From Oscillospiraceae bacterium (GTDB taxonomy: Bacteria; Bacillota; Clostridia; Saccharofermentanales; Saccharofermentanaceae), in the NCBI GenBank assembly GCA_902802325.1, contig CADCLV010000004.1:152503-216502 (forward strand): 64,000 nucleotides of DNA, in the 5' to 3' direction. The notes under the pieces were generated by a model. That model saw only the letters and a list, made by a program, of their open reading frames with translations. It made no database searches and was not told the origin of the DNA. The position numbers and the translations under genes are program-made. The first letter of the stretch is position 1, and every line of letters starts with the position of its first letter. Below, piece by piece: positions 36,897 through 46,000 of the stretch.

Positions 36897-38111
36897 TTAT
36901 CCCACCCAGTTCAAATACTCTCGCATGAATTTATATGCCTGATTGACCGTACTCAGAAGCGCCGCGCTCTCGGCCGGTTTATCCGTGATCCCGTCGATAT
37001 ACGAACGGATCTCGCTCATGGGGATCCCGTCGATACTCTCCGAAAGGACATTTGTCGAATCTCCTGTCACCACGCCGTCTTCGCCGCCGATCACGCCGAT
37101 CTCCGAAGAAGTAAAAGACGGTTCGGTATTAGAAGTATTCTCCGCAGCTGTTGTTTCCGAAGTATCGGGGTTCGGAATCGGAGTCGGAGTGGGATCAGAA
37201 TGATCCTCCCCGCCATCTTCCTCTTTACCGGACGCCAGATACTGTTCCTTCGTATAGGAAGTACGGGAATAATCGATGCACTTATTGACCAGCTCCACGA
37301 AAGGCGCGATCGGGATCGTAACGCCGTCAATGATCTCCGTCATGCCATCCGACTTCATCGCCAGTTTCACCGGATCCTGCACCATGACCAGATAGTTGCA
37401 AAGACGGTACGACTGCTCGGCCCAGATATTTCCGGAAACCTTATACTCGCCGCTTATGGAATCCGTGGAACGGTTCGTATGGGTCTGCTCATTTTTCGCA
37501 TCCCACTCGACACGCACGATACGGCCGCCCCGCACTTCCATTTCGCAGAAGTCCAGATAACCGTCTTTTCCGGCCTTTTCCGCCTCGGCAAAATACACTC
37601 CGTCGTGAAGTCCCAGAAGCGGATCGTATTCAATGGGCGAAACCACATCCACCGCCCGCTCTCTTCTTATGCCCACAGGGATACGTTTATCCTGAAGCTG
37701 ATAGCGTACTTCTTCCATTTCCAGCGCGCTGAAAAGCGGAGACATGGCATCGTCATCCAGCACCCGGATATTCAGGATATTTTCCCCGTTTTCCGAAATG
37801 CTCATCTGCGTATGGATCTCACCGATCTCGGTATTCATCTTTACATCCAGGATATAGCCCACCAGTTTTCCGGTATTGTCATATGCCGAATAAACTGCCT
37901 TCACATCCGGATGCTCTTTCAGGACATCGGTATTTAAGGCCCGATATTCTTCCGCCAGAAGAAGCGAGCCGTATTCCTGCTTGAAATGCTCCTGTTCACG
38001 CACGTCTCCATCTTTTCTGCTGCGAACCAGGCAGCAGAAAAGGAATCCCAGACTCAGAAGAAGGGCCAGGACCGCCCGCCATGTCAGGCCTTTGAAAAAT
38101 GATCTCGTCAT
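36897..38111 (-). CDS. RnfG-like FMN-binding-domain protein, divergent and extended
   Basis: 404 residues, about twice the length of RnfG. One N-terminal membrane helix (about 10-28) precedes an external domain with GKLVGYILDVKMNTEIGEIHTQ and DGVYFAEAEKAGKDGYLDFCEM, both like FMN_bind repeats. A low-complexity linker DPTPTPIPNPDTSETTAAENT follows. The C-terminus IDGITDKPAESAALLSTVNQA lines up with the covalent-FMN motif of RnfG (DAxSGATxTSxAV), but the SGAT threonine is not present. It overlaps rnfD by 4 bp (ATGA). The FMN site seems lost or altered. Assignment rests on position and weak similarity. Confidence 0.6.
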   Translation of the reverse strand: MTRSFFKGLTWRAVLALLLSLGFLFCCLVRSRKDGDVREQEHFKQEYGSLLLAEEYRALNTDVLKEHPDVKAVYSAYDNTGKLVGYILDVKMNTEIGEIHTQMSISENGENILNIRVLDDDAMSPLFSALEMEEVRYQLQDKRIPVGIRRERAVDVVSPIEYDPLLGLHDGVYFAEAEKAGKDGYLDFCEMEVRGGRIVRVEWDAKNEQTHTNRSTDSISGEYKVSGNIWAEQSYRLCNYLVMVQDPVKLAMKSDGMTEIIDGVTIPIAPFVELVNKCIDYSRTSYTKEQYLASGKEEDGGEDHSDPTPTPIPNPDTSETTAAENTSNTEPSFTSSEIGVIGGEDGVVTGDSTNVLSESIDGIPMSEIRSYIDGITDKPAESAALLSTVNQAYKFMREYLNWVG

Positions 38112-39073
38112 GACTTCACCTCCCGGTACCAGCTGTTCTTGGAAAAGGGCTGCGGTCTGATGTAGTAGTCAAAAATCGGCGTGGTCATATTCATCATGAG
38201 GATCGGGAAGATCATGGCATAGGTGGCATTTCCAAAGCGGTAGAATAAAAGCGTCAGAATAGCTGCGCCGATCCCGAAGAAGACTTTTCCCCGGGATGCC
38301 ATCGGTGTTGTGGTGCAGTCATTCAGAAGGAAGATCGCCGGAAGCAGGAGCCCTCCGGACGAAAGCCACAGAAGAAATGACTGCGGATCCACGTTATGGA
38401 TATAGCAGGGCACATACCCTACGATCAGTACCAGAATGTAGGAAAGGGACGCCTCAAAACGGAACAGTTTTCTTTCCATGAGGATCACAAGCCCCAGTCC
38501 CAAAAGCACAATGGATGTCGTGCCCACCATACCGGCCATGCGTCCGGAAACGATCTGCATCCATGGAGAATCCGAAACAGTCTGTGCCGCGGAGACAAGT
38601 GGCTTTCCCGTAAAAAGCGAGGAAAGATGCCAGGTTCCGGCAAACGGGCTTTCCACGGCGGCCATCTGTGACGGTACGATCCATTCCAGGAAAGCGCGGG
38701 AAGCCAGTGCCGGATTAAAGATATTCGTTCCGACACCGCCAAAGGCCTGCTTTACTAATAAAGAACCGAAAAGCGCCGCCAGGAACATGGCCCAGACGGA
38801 AGTCTGTACCGGCACCATCAAAGAAAGAAGAAGTCCGCTTACCAGGGAGCTGTAATCCACATAGTAAGCCTGTTCCGGATATAACTTTCTGGCCGAATAA
38901 TAATCGGAGAAAAAGAAGGTCACTTCCGCCACTGCCGTCAAGACGAGGACACGGATGCCGTAGTAGAATACGGCGCCGACAAATGCAGGAAGAAGCGCCA
39001 GCATCACGTAAAGATAACGTTCCGCCGCCGGCTGTTCGGCATGGATATGAGGAGCCAGCTGTTTTCTTTTCAT
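38108..39073 (-). CDS. rnfD: RnfD-like membrane subunit
   Basis: 321 residues from the ATG at 39073, which overlaps the rnfC stop (ATGA) and has AAGGAG 9 bases before it. About nine membrane segments. GGVGTNIFNPALASRAFLEW is the clearest RnfD/NqrB signature, and TTTPMASRGKVFFGIG and MTTPIFDYYIRP fit the C-terminal part. RnfD usually carries FMN on the Thr of SGATP; here the loop after the signature reads HLSSLFTGKPLVSAA with no SGAT. The family assignment is firm; cofactor loading is doubtful. Confidence 0.85.
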   Translation of the reverse strand: MKRKQLAPHIHAEQPAAERYLYVMLALLPAFVGAVFYYGIRVLVLTAVAEVTFFFSDYYSARKLYPEQAYYVDYSSLVSGLLLSLMVPVQTSVWAMFLAALFGSLLVKQAFGGVGTNIFNPALASRAFLEWIVPSQMAAVESPFAGTWHLSSLFTGKPLVSAAQTVSDSPWMQIVSGRMAGMVGTTSIVLLGLGLVILMERKLFRFEASLSYILVLIVGYVPCYIHNVDPQSFLLWLSSGGLLLPAIFLLNDCTTTPMASRGKVFFGIGAAILTLLFYRFGNATYAMIFPILMMNMTTPIFDYYIRPQPFSKNSWYREVKS

Positions 39074-40410
39074 CGTACTGCACTCCTTCTGGCCCGATGC
39101 GCCGCTTTCGCAATATTGGTGGAAAGTTCGATTCCTGCCGGGCATACATAGGAGCAGGCGCCACAGGCAATGCACTGTTCCACGGACTCGGATTCCAGCA
39201 TATCCTGTCTTCCAAGTTCGATGAGCCGGTTCAAAAGGTTCGGCGAAAGGCCTACCGGACACGCGCCGATGCAGGCACCGCAGTGGATGCAGTTGGTGCG
39301 GGGCGGTTCAAATCTCCGGATGATCGTAATGGCTGTCGTGGTCTTAATGATCGGTACATTCAGTGTATCGATGGCAACGCCGGTCATGGCGCCGCCCCAA
39401 ACGATTCGCTGGGCAGTATGGGCACCCGGAACTCTCTCCAGGATCTCCTCCACGCTGGTACCGATCGGGACCAGTACGTTATGGCCGGTAATGGTATCAC
39501 CGGAGATCGTCACGATACGGGAAGTCAGCGGCTGGTTCTTTTCGATCATTTCCGAAAAAGCATAGCAGGTCGATGCGTTGAAAAGTACAGCTTTGACACG
39601 CTCTTCCATTTCGCATCCCAGAGGCAGTTCCACACCATAGATCGCCTTGACCAGAAGCTGCTGGCAGCCCTGGGGAAAACGGGTCTTAAAAAGCTGGATC
39701 TCGATCTTTCTGTCCAGATAACGGTGACGGATATCCGTTACCGCCTTCTGAAGCGCCACGATCTCATCGCTCCAGGTATCTTCGATACAGAAGATCACGT
39801 TCTTCACGTGACAGATACCGGAAAGCGCCATAGCGCCTTCCAGGACTTTGGCAGCATTCACACGGATATGGTGCAGATCGCAGGCCAGAAAAGGCTCACT
39901 CTGAGTGCAGTTGACAAGAAGTGTATCCACTTCCCTCTCCTGCGCCCGCAAGCACTTGGTATATGTGGGCTCGCCCTCTCCGCCCATACCGCAGATACCG
40001 GAATTCCAAAGAAGTTTCTGAAGTTCCGAAAGCGACAGGCGGGAAATATCTTTCCGCGGCTGGATCTTCGGAGAGACCCGGCGGCGCAGATCGTTCTTAA
40101 TGGTCACGGCTTTGCATCTGACCTTATTGGGAAGCCGGATCGTATCGATGCGGGTCACGGTTCCGGAAACACTGGCATGAACAGGGACCCCGCGCATATC
40201 GGAAGGAACACCGATGAGATCGCCCAAAGCGACTTCATTTCCTACCGAGACGACGGGGTCACATTCTGTGCCTGTATGTTGTTTCATCGGGATCGTGACT
40301 TCTTTCGGCGAACACACCTCGAGCAGGGCTTCACGCAGAAACTTACGCTGCTTTTCGAAGTCCAGTCCGTCTTTGGGCATGATACCTTTTTTGAAAGAAA
40401 GTCTCTTCAT
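39070..40410 (-). CDS. rnfC: RnfC-like Fe-S subunit
   Basis: 446 residues. Two ferredoxin-type 4Fe-4S motifs lie at the C-terminus: CIHCGACIGACPVG and CIACGACSYVCPAG. The N-terminal part has GVPVHASVSGTVTRID (biotin-like fold), SGICGMGGEGEPTYTK in place of the usual GxGGAxFPTxxK, VNCTQSEPFL in place of NGAECEP, and FPQGCQQLLV. In Rnf, RnfC takes electrons from or gives them to NAD and passes them on. Here the nucleotide/flavin-site residues are altered but the clusters are intact. It heads a four-gene operon with rnfD, the RnfG-like and the RnfE/A-like genes, all overlapping or 1 bp apart. No rnfB is present. Confidence 0.9.
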   Translation of the reverse strand: MKRLSFKKGIMPKDGLDFEKQRKFLREALLEVCSPKEVTIPMKQHTGTECDPVVSVGNEVALGDLIGVPSDMRGVPVHASVSGTVTRIDTIRLPNKVRCKAVTIKNDLRRRVSPKIQPRKDISRLSLSELQKLLWNSGICGMGGEGEPTYTKCLRAQEREVDTLLVNCTQSEPFLACDLHHIRVNAAKVLEGAMALSGICHVKNVIFCIEDTWSDEIVALQKAVTDIRHRYLDRKIEIQLFKTRFPQGCQQLLVKAIYGVELPLGCEMEERVKAVLFNASTCYAFSEMIEKNQPLTSRIVTISGDTITGHNVLVPIGTSVEEILERVPGAHTAQRIVWGGAMTGVAIDTLNVPIIKTTTAITIIRRFEPPRTNCIHCGACIGACPVGLSPNLLNRLIELGRQDMLESESVEQCIACGACSYVCPAGIELSTNIAKAAHRARRSAVR

Positions 40411-40438
40411 GTGCCATCCTTTCGCACAAGAAGGTCGA

Positions 40439-41506
40439 TTAGTCGATATAATCCTTCAGTTTCTTGCTTCTGCTGGGATGACGGAGCTTACGGAGCGCCT
40501 TGGCTTCGATCTGACGGATACGCTCACGGGTAACGTTAAACTCACGTCCGACTTCTTCCAGTGTACGCTGGCGGCCGTCGTCCAGACCAAAACGGAGACG
40601 GAGCACCTTCTCCTCTCTGGCGGTCAGGCTCTTCATAGCATCCAGAAGCTGTTCCTTCAGAAGGGTATATGCAACCTGATCTGCAGGAGACATCGCATCA
40701 TCATCCGGAATAAAGTCACCTAAGTGGCTGTCCTCTTCTTCACCGATCGGCTTTTCCAGAGATACCGGCTCCTGGGAGATCTTCTGGATCTCACGGACCT
40801 TCTCGACAGACAATCCCATCTTCTCGGCAATCTCTTCCACGGTAGGCTCGCGGCCCAGTTCCTGGATAAGCGCACGCTGCTCACGAACCAGACGGTTAAT
40901 GGTCTCGACCATGTGTACCGGAATACGGATCGTTCTTGCCTGGTCGGCGATCGCACGGGTGATGGCCTGACGGATCCACCATGTCGCATATGTACTGAAC
41001 TTAAATCCCTTGGAGTGGTCGAACTTATCTACAGCCTTAATAAGACCCAGGTTACCTTCCTGGATCAGATCGAGGAACTGCATTCCACGTCCGAGATAAC
41101 GCTTTGCAATAGAAACAACCAGTCGGAGGTTTGCCTCAATCAACTGGGCTTTGGCTTCTTCATCGCCTTCCAGCATACGCTGGGCCAGATCCTGCTCCTG
41201 TTCCGCAGTCAGAAGCGGAACCTTACCGATCTCCTTGAGGTACATGCGGACCGGATCGTCCATTCCGGCACCATCGGTCATGCCTGCATCCAGATTCAGT
41301 TCACGGATCGCTTCGTCCTCTACACTTGTCTCGGCACAGATCGAAATACCTTTGGCCTCCAGTTCGTCGAAGACCTTATCGACCATATCCGGATCGCCTT
41401 CCTGCTCCTCAATGGTATTCATTACATCCATGGACGATATGCTGTTGTTATTCGCCATCGCCAGGTTTTCCAGTTTCTGCAGGATCGTAGAAAAATCACT
41501 TGCCAT
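40439..41506 (-). CDS. rpoD: RNA polymerase primary sigma factor (sigma-70/A)
   Basis: 355 residues. Region 1.1-like N-terminus, then region 1.2/2 ([53 protein letters not shown]), region 3 and region 4.2 ([28 protein letters not shown]). This is the housekeeping sigma factor. In many Firmicutes it follows dnaG; here it follows a zinc-ribbon membrane protein instead. It ends 29 bp before rnfC. A GGGAGGA site precedes the ATG. Confidence 0.97.
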   Translation of the reverse strand: MASDFSTILQKLENLAMANNNSISSMDVMNTIEEQEGDPDMVDKVFDELEAKGISICAETSVEDEAIRELNLDAGMTDGAGMDDPVRMYLKEIGKVPLLTAEQEQDLAQRMLEGDEEAKAQLIEANLRLVVSIAKRYLGRGMQFLDLIQEGNLGLIKAVDKFDHSKGFKFSTYATWWIRQAITRAIADQARTIRIPVHMVETINRLVREQRALIQELGREPTVEEIAEKMGLSVEKVREIQKISQEPVSLEKPIGEEEDSHLGDFIPDDDAMSPADQVAYTLLKEQLLDAMKSLTAREEKVLRLRFGLDDGRQRTLEEVGREFNVTRERIRQIEAKALRKLRHPSRSKKLKDYID

Positions 41507-41582
41507 TTCGAAGAATTCCTCCCTACTTTTTGCAATGCAAACGGCACATCCGCCCGATTGCGGCTTTCAACTACCGGACCGA

Positions 41583-42359
41583 TCAGTTCTCCTCGGCTGC
41601 TTCCGACGCACTCTTCGGAACATAGAACTCTACCTCTTCGGCGCCGTTCTTATTTCCTTCTACTGTAAATCTTCCATTCGGAGCATATACCGTGAGAACC
41701 ACTCCATCGTAGTAGTGAGACCCATCATCGGTTGAATATCCGTATTCCTCACCGCGGATCGCGCAGTAAGACTCAAATGCTTTTTTCACCTGTTCTTCGT
41801 TTACATCTTCCGAAGCAACCAGGTCCAGTTTCTTATTTGTCTGGCCGTAGATCTTGTAGCCGACACCAAACCCGTCATCTTTTTCCAGAGAAACACTCAT
41901 CTCGGAATTAGTGATGGCCAGCTGCAGGTTCTTCTCAATATCATGTCTGTGGGACATGCGAAGTACAAAAAGCGGGATCGAAATACCCAGCACGATGAGG
42001 ACCGCCGCAGAAGTCGCAATCGCGGTAATGATCTTTACCTTCTTCGGTGCCTTGACATCGTCCGGAGAGAGCTCGAAAAGCTTTTCTACCTTGGTTTCTT
42101 TATTGGTGGCCTTATCGACCTTGACGGCTTTCTCGACAACATCTTCGAAAACCGGTGTCACCACATGACGGGTAGCTTTTCCTTCTCTCTTCGGCTGAGG
42201 AAGATTCGGGAATTCTACTCCATCCGGGTTATTAAATATCTCAATTGCTTCCGCACTCGGGAATACGCAATCGCAAAAAACACATTCACACATTTCATCA
42301 CTGCTGTTCACCATCAGAAGGGAACCGCAATTCTTACAAATACCTTGTTCTGTAGCCAT
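41583..42359 (-). CDS. Zinc-ribbon single-pass membrane protein, unknown function
   Basis: 258 residues. An N-terminal four-cysteine zinc ribbon (ICKNCGSLL ... CECVFCDC) faces the cytoplasm. Then come about 70 polar residues, one membrane helix (about 110-132, ITAIATSAAVLIVLGISIPLFVL), and an external domain of about 120 residues. The C-terminus is acidic. It lies 76 bp upstream of rpoD on the same strand and is expressed from a well-formed promoter at 42426-42454. No function can be assigned; the layout is that of a small sensor or scaffold. Confidence 0.75.
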   Translation of the reverse strand: MATEQGICKNCGSLLMVNSSDEMCECVFCDCVFPSAEAIEIFNNPDGVEFPNLPQPKREGKATRHVVTPVFEDVVEKAVKVDKATNKETKVEKLFELSPDDVKAPKKVKIITAIATSAAVLIVLGISIPLFVLRMSHRHDIEKNLQLAITNSEMSVSLEKDDGFGVGYKIYGQTNKKLDLVASEDVNEEQVKKAFESYCAIRGEEYGYSTDDGSHYYDGVVLTVYAPNGRFTVEGNKNGAEEVEFYVPKSASEAAEEN

Positions 42360-42375
42360 TTACTTCTTTTTTTCC

Positions 42376-42405
42376 TTTACATGATCACCTATAAAAGGGT
42401 ATAAT
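42376..42405 (+). promoter_or_regulatory. Promoter of the tRNA adenosine deaminase gene
   Basis: TTTACA (42376-42381) and TATAAT (42400-42405) with an 18-bp spacer. It faces the minus-strand promoter at 42426-42454, so the two transcripts would start back over each other. Confidence 0.5.
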
Positions 42406-42425
42406 TCCACATATAGGCAAAGTAC

Positions 42426-42454
42426 ATTATATACACATTGTGTAGGAAGTGCAA
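42426..42454 (-). promoter_or_regulatory. Promoter of the zinc-ribbon gene and rpoD, with palindrome
   Basis: On the minus strand TTGCAC (42449-42454) and TATAAT (42426-42431) are 17 bp apart. The spacer holds the palindrome ACACAATGTGT (about 42433-42443), a possible repressor site. Confidence 0.5.
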
Positions 42455-42523
42455 ATAAAAAAATGCACAATTTTGCTATTTCCTCTTCCGGCAGATTCGG
42501 AAGAATGCAGAAGGAGACTCCCA

Positions 42524-43030
42524 TTGACAGCGAAAACGCCCATTTCAGAAGACTCTTCCCATGAATCATTCATGCGCGCGGCGCTGAAAGAAGCCCAAAA
42601 AGCATACGATCTTGGCGAATCTCCCATCGGCTGCGTAATCGTAAAAGACGGCAAAATCATTGCCCGCGGCCATAATCTCCGTCAGACGAAACAGGATGCC
42701 ACGCTTCATGCCGAGATGGTCACGATCTCCAAAGCCTGTAGAAAGCTCTCCGCCTGGCACATTTTCGACTGCGATCTCTACGTCACGCTGGAGCCCTGCT
42801 ATATGTGCGCCGGCGCCATCATCCAGTCCCATATCCGGCATGTCTATTTCGGCGCTTTTGACCCCAAAGGCGGTGCTGTCTGCTCCTGCTCCCATCTTTT
42901 CGATCTTCCCCACAATCACCATGTAGAGGCAACCGGCGGGATCTTAAAGGACGAATGCTCAGATCTTCTGAAAAAGTTCTTCCGTGAACTCAGAGATCAA
43001 AAGAAAGGCCGTCCCGGATCAGCCAGATGA
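42524..43030 (+). CDS. tadA: tRNA adenosine(34) deaminase
   Basis: 168 residues from a TTG at 42524 with AAGGAGA six bases before it. The zinc-site motif is LHAEM (catalytic Glu) with PCYMCAGAI, and the C-terminal part keeps DPKGGAVCS. It converts A34 to inosine in tRNA-Arg(ACG), which is encoded at 3554-3630. The name clashes with the pilus ATPase often called TadA; the two are unrelated. The 3' end overlaps the end of addA on the other strand by 41 bp. Confidence 0.93.
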   Translation: MTAKTPISEDSSHESFMRAALKEAQKAYDLGESPIGCVIVKDGKIIARGHNLRQTKQDATLHAEMVTISKACRKLSAWHIFDCDLYVTLEPCYMCAGAIIQSHIRHVYFGAFDPKGGAVCSCSHLFDLPHNHHVEATGGILKDECSDLLKKFFRELRDQKKGRPGSAR

Positions 43031-46000
43031 TCTTTCTCTTGACACGTTTTCCGGTTGCCGCGGAAATGGCCCGGGCATACATATCCAGCTGATTGGCATA
43101 TCTGTCGCGCAAGATCTCTTTCTTTTCCTCCAGGGTTCCCCGTATCCGGTCCGACTTATAGTCAATAAGGACCGCATCTCCGTCCTCATCGATGAACCAG
43201 CAGTCGATCATACCTTGCACCAGGGTATAGTCCCGGTGGGAAGCCTTATCAAAATCCGTCACGGCAAGAGCAAACGGAATCTCACGGAAAGGCCCGTTTT
43301 CAGGTCTGGTCTCCGCTTTTGCGATATCCCTGCAAAGATCACTTTCCAGGAATGTCTGCATGCAGGAAGTAAAATCAGAAAGATATCCCATCTGCTCTTT
43401 CGTGATCATCCCGTAATCACAAAGCTTCGAAAGCTCCGCTGCCCAGTCCGCCTTTTTTCCTTCGGAAAGAATTCCTGAAAAATCCAGATACTGCCAGGCG
43501 CTATGGATCAAGGTACCCATCTGGGTCGCCGTGTATCCGCCGGTTTTCCATTTCTCATCCGACTCCCGCAGCCGCAGGTTCATGGCTTCCGGTGTCATGT
43601 TCTCTTCCGTCTCGTCCGGCTCTTCTTCCCTTGCCATGATCCGCTTCAGTTCACTGACCGTGGACTTGGCAGGGACGAGTCTCAGTTCGCTCCACTGTTC
43701 CGCCGGACGGTCGAAAAGATGAAGCTTTTCGGTCTCTTCCGAAGTAAAGGTCACATCAGAAGTCTCTCCGGAAAACACCTGATGTCTCGCATCCAGATAA
43801 GCCTTTTCCGCCTCTTCCCGCTTAAGCCGGGTATTGTCGGCAAGTTTATCTCCCCGATCAGATACCAGCGATAGTTCCGGACTGTTTTCCGATCGGATAT
43901 CAGAACTGTAATCCAGGTCGCCGCAGGCGATCTGCTCATCAGTAGTCAGCGCCGGCAATAGTTCACTGTGCTTTCTCACCAGGCCGGCCAGAAGCTTCTT
44001 CAGATGCGTCTTCAGATCCCACATCATGGAAGGCGGAAATTTCCCGGAAGAAACCTGTTTCCAGGAGTGAACCTTATCCGCTTCCATTCCTTCCATCTGC
44101 CCGTCATCTTTTCTCTTGACGGTGGCAATGACGAAAAGTTTCTTCTCCGCACGGGTCATGGCAACATACAGAAGACGGATCTTTTCCGCATCGGACTCTC
44201 TTCTTTCTTCCGCTTTCAGAAGGAAGAAATCATGGGGCTCATATTTACTCTGCCATTCAGGGCGATAACGAAGACAGGCCATCTCTCCGTGTTCGTTCAG
44301 AAGCACCGGCGGGTGGTCGGTCTTTCCGCTTCCCTGAAGCCCGCAAAGGAACACATACGGGAATTCCAGGCCCTTACTTTTATGGATCGTCATGCACTTC
44401 ACGACATCTTCCAGAGAGGCCGAAAGTTCAATATCGGTAGTGGCTTTCTTCTGTGAATCCATCTCTTCGATATAATCCACAAATGCGCGAAGTCCTGTAT
44501 TTCTGGACTTATCGAATCGCTCTGCCCAGTTGATCAGTGCCATCAGGGCATAGTAGCGGCTTTCACCGTCCCTTGATGCCAGCACCCATCCGGGGAAAGC
44601 CGTTTCCGCATATACATGCTCCAGCCACTTCGCCACCGTCATCTGCATCGCGCAGGTACGGTTCTGGTGAAGGAAAGAAAGAAAATCCTGAACCCGTTTT
44701 GCCAGCTTTCCCTCTCCTTTTTCTGCAAAGAACTGGACCTTCTCACAGAAAGGGATCTCCTTTTTTCCGTTCTCATCGGAAAAGAGGCGGATAGAAAGAA
44801 GATCTTCATCCGTAAATCCACCCTGCCGGATTGGAGATTTCATGACACCTGCCAGTGGAATATCCTGAAGGCCGTTATCCGTGATCCGTGCCAGATCGAT
44901 CATTACCCGGAGATCCGGATGCTGAAGGATATTTCCCTTAAACGGTCCCTGTGCCGGAATGCCGCACAGCATCAGTACATCTGCCGCTTTCATAGCCGCA
45001 TCGTTGGATGTGGTCAATATCGCGCACTGACTATATGAAAAACCGGGAAGGCAAGCCAGTTCGCGGATCTTCCGGACCGCGATCAGCGCTTCTTTTTCGA
45101 TCTTATCGGCGGTCTCATCATCGATGGCCTTTTCCGCTCCGTCCTCGCCCTGTTCCTCGTCCTCTTCCCAGACGTCTTCTGCCAGGATCACTTCCACCGG
45201 AGATCCGGATGTTTCTTCGTAAGAAGCTCTTCCGGGATTCAGGCGGTGGGATTCATCATACTCGATATCGGCATATTCTCTTCCCATGATCGAATCAAAA
45301 ACCTCATTGACCACAGAAAGGACATCCGGCACCGAGCGGAAGTTCTGTTTCAGTTCATATAACGTGCCATCTTTTCCACCGGCATACTCCTCGTAGCGGT
45401 CCAGGAAAAGTTGCGGTTTGGCATGACGGAAGCGGTAGATACTTTGCTTGACGTCACCGACAAAAAACACGTTATTTCTGGAAAAGCTCTGCACAATGGC
45501 ATCCTGCACGCCGCTGTTATCCTGATACTCATCGATGTAGATCTCATCGAAAAGGTCTCTATAGTACCCGGCCACTTCTTCCTTGGAAAGAAGTTCCAGT
45601 GCCAGCTGTTCCTGATCGGCAAAATCCAGAGAAGATTCATCTCTTTTCTTTTTTGTATACAGCGCATCAGAAGCCAGTATCATCTCAAAATACCGGGCCA
45701 GAAGACCGTAGGTATCCTGCGCTTCTTCTTTCAGTTCTTCCGGAGTCTTTCCGAAGTAATAACGGACATTGGAAACAAAAGACTTGATCTTGCTCTTTGC
45801 GCCCGACTCGCAGAAACAGTAAAGAAGCTCATAAAACGGCACCAGGTATTCGGCAAAGTTCTGAAGACTTTCATCACTTTTGGCCTGTATTGTCGGTGCT
45901 TTAAACTCTCCGGTAGGAGTCCGGTTTACCAAAGCTGTCATATCCTCCCAGCTCATATCCTCATCCGAAAGGATCTTCTCGCCGGTTTCCAGAACGTAGT

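Noticed and set aside
38108..39262. 63-residue N-terminal extension of RnfD
   Set aside because: It overlaps rnfC coding sequence and lacks a ribosome site; the ATGA overlap start at 39073 is typical of the operon.
38983..40533. 516-codon plus-strand open frame opposite rnfC
   Set aside because: Shadow of rnfC; the minus strand carries clear ferredoxin motifs and codon use, and this frame has none.
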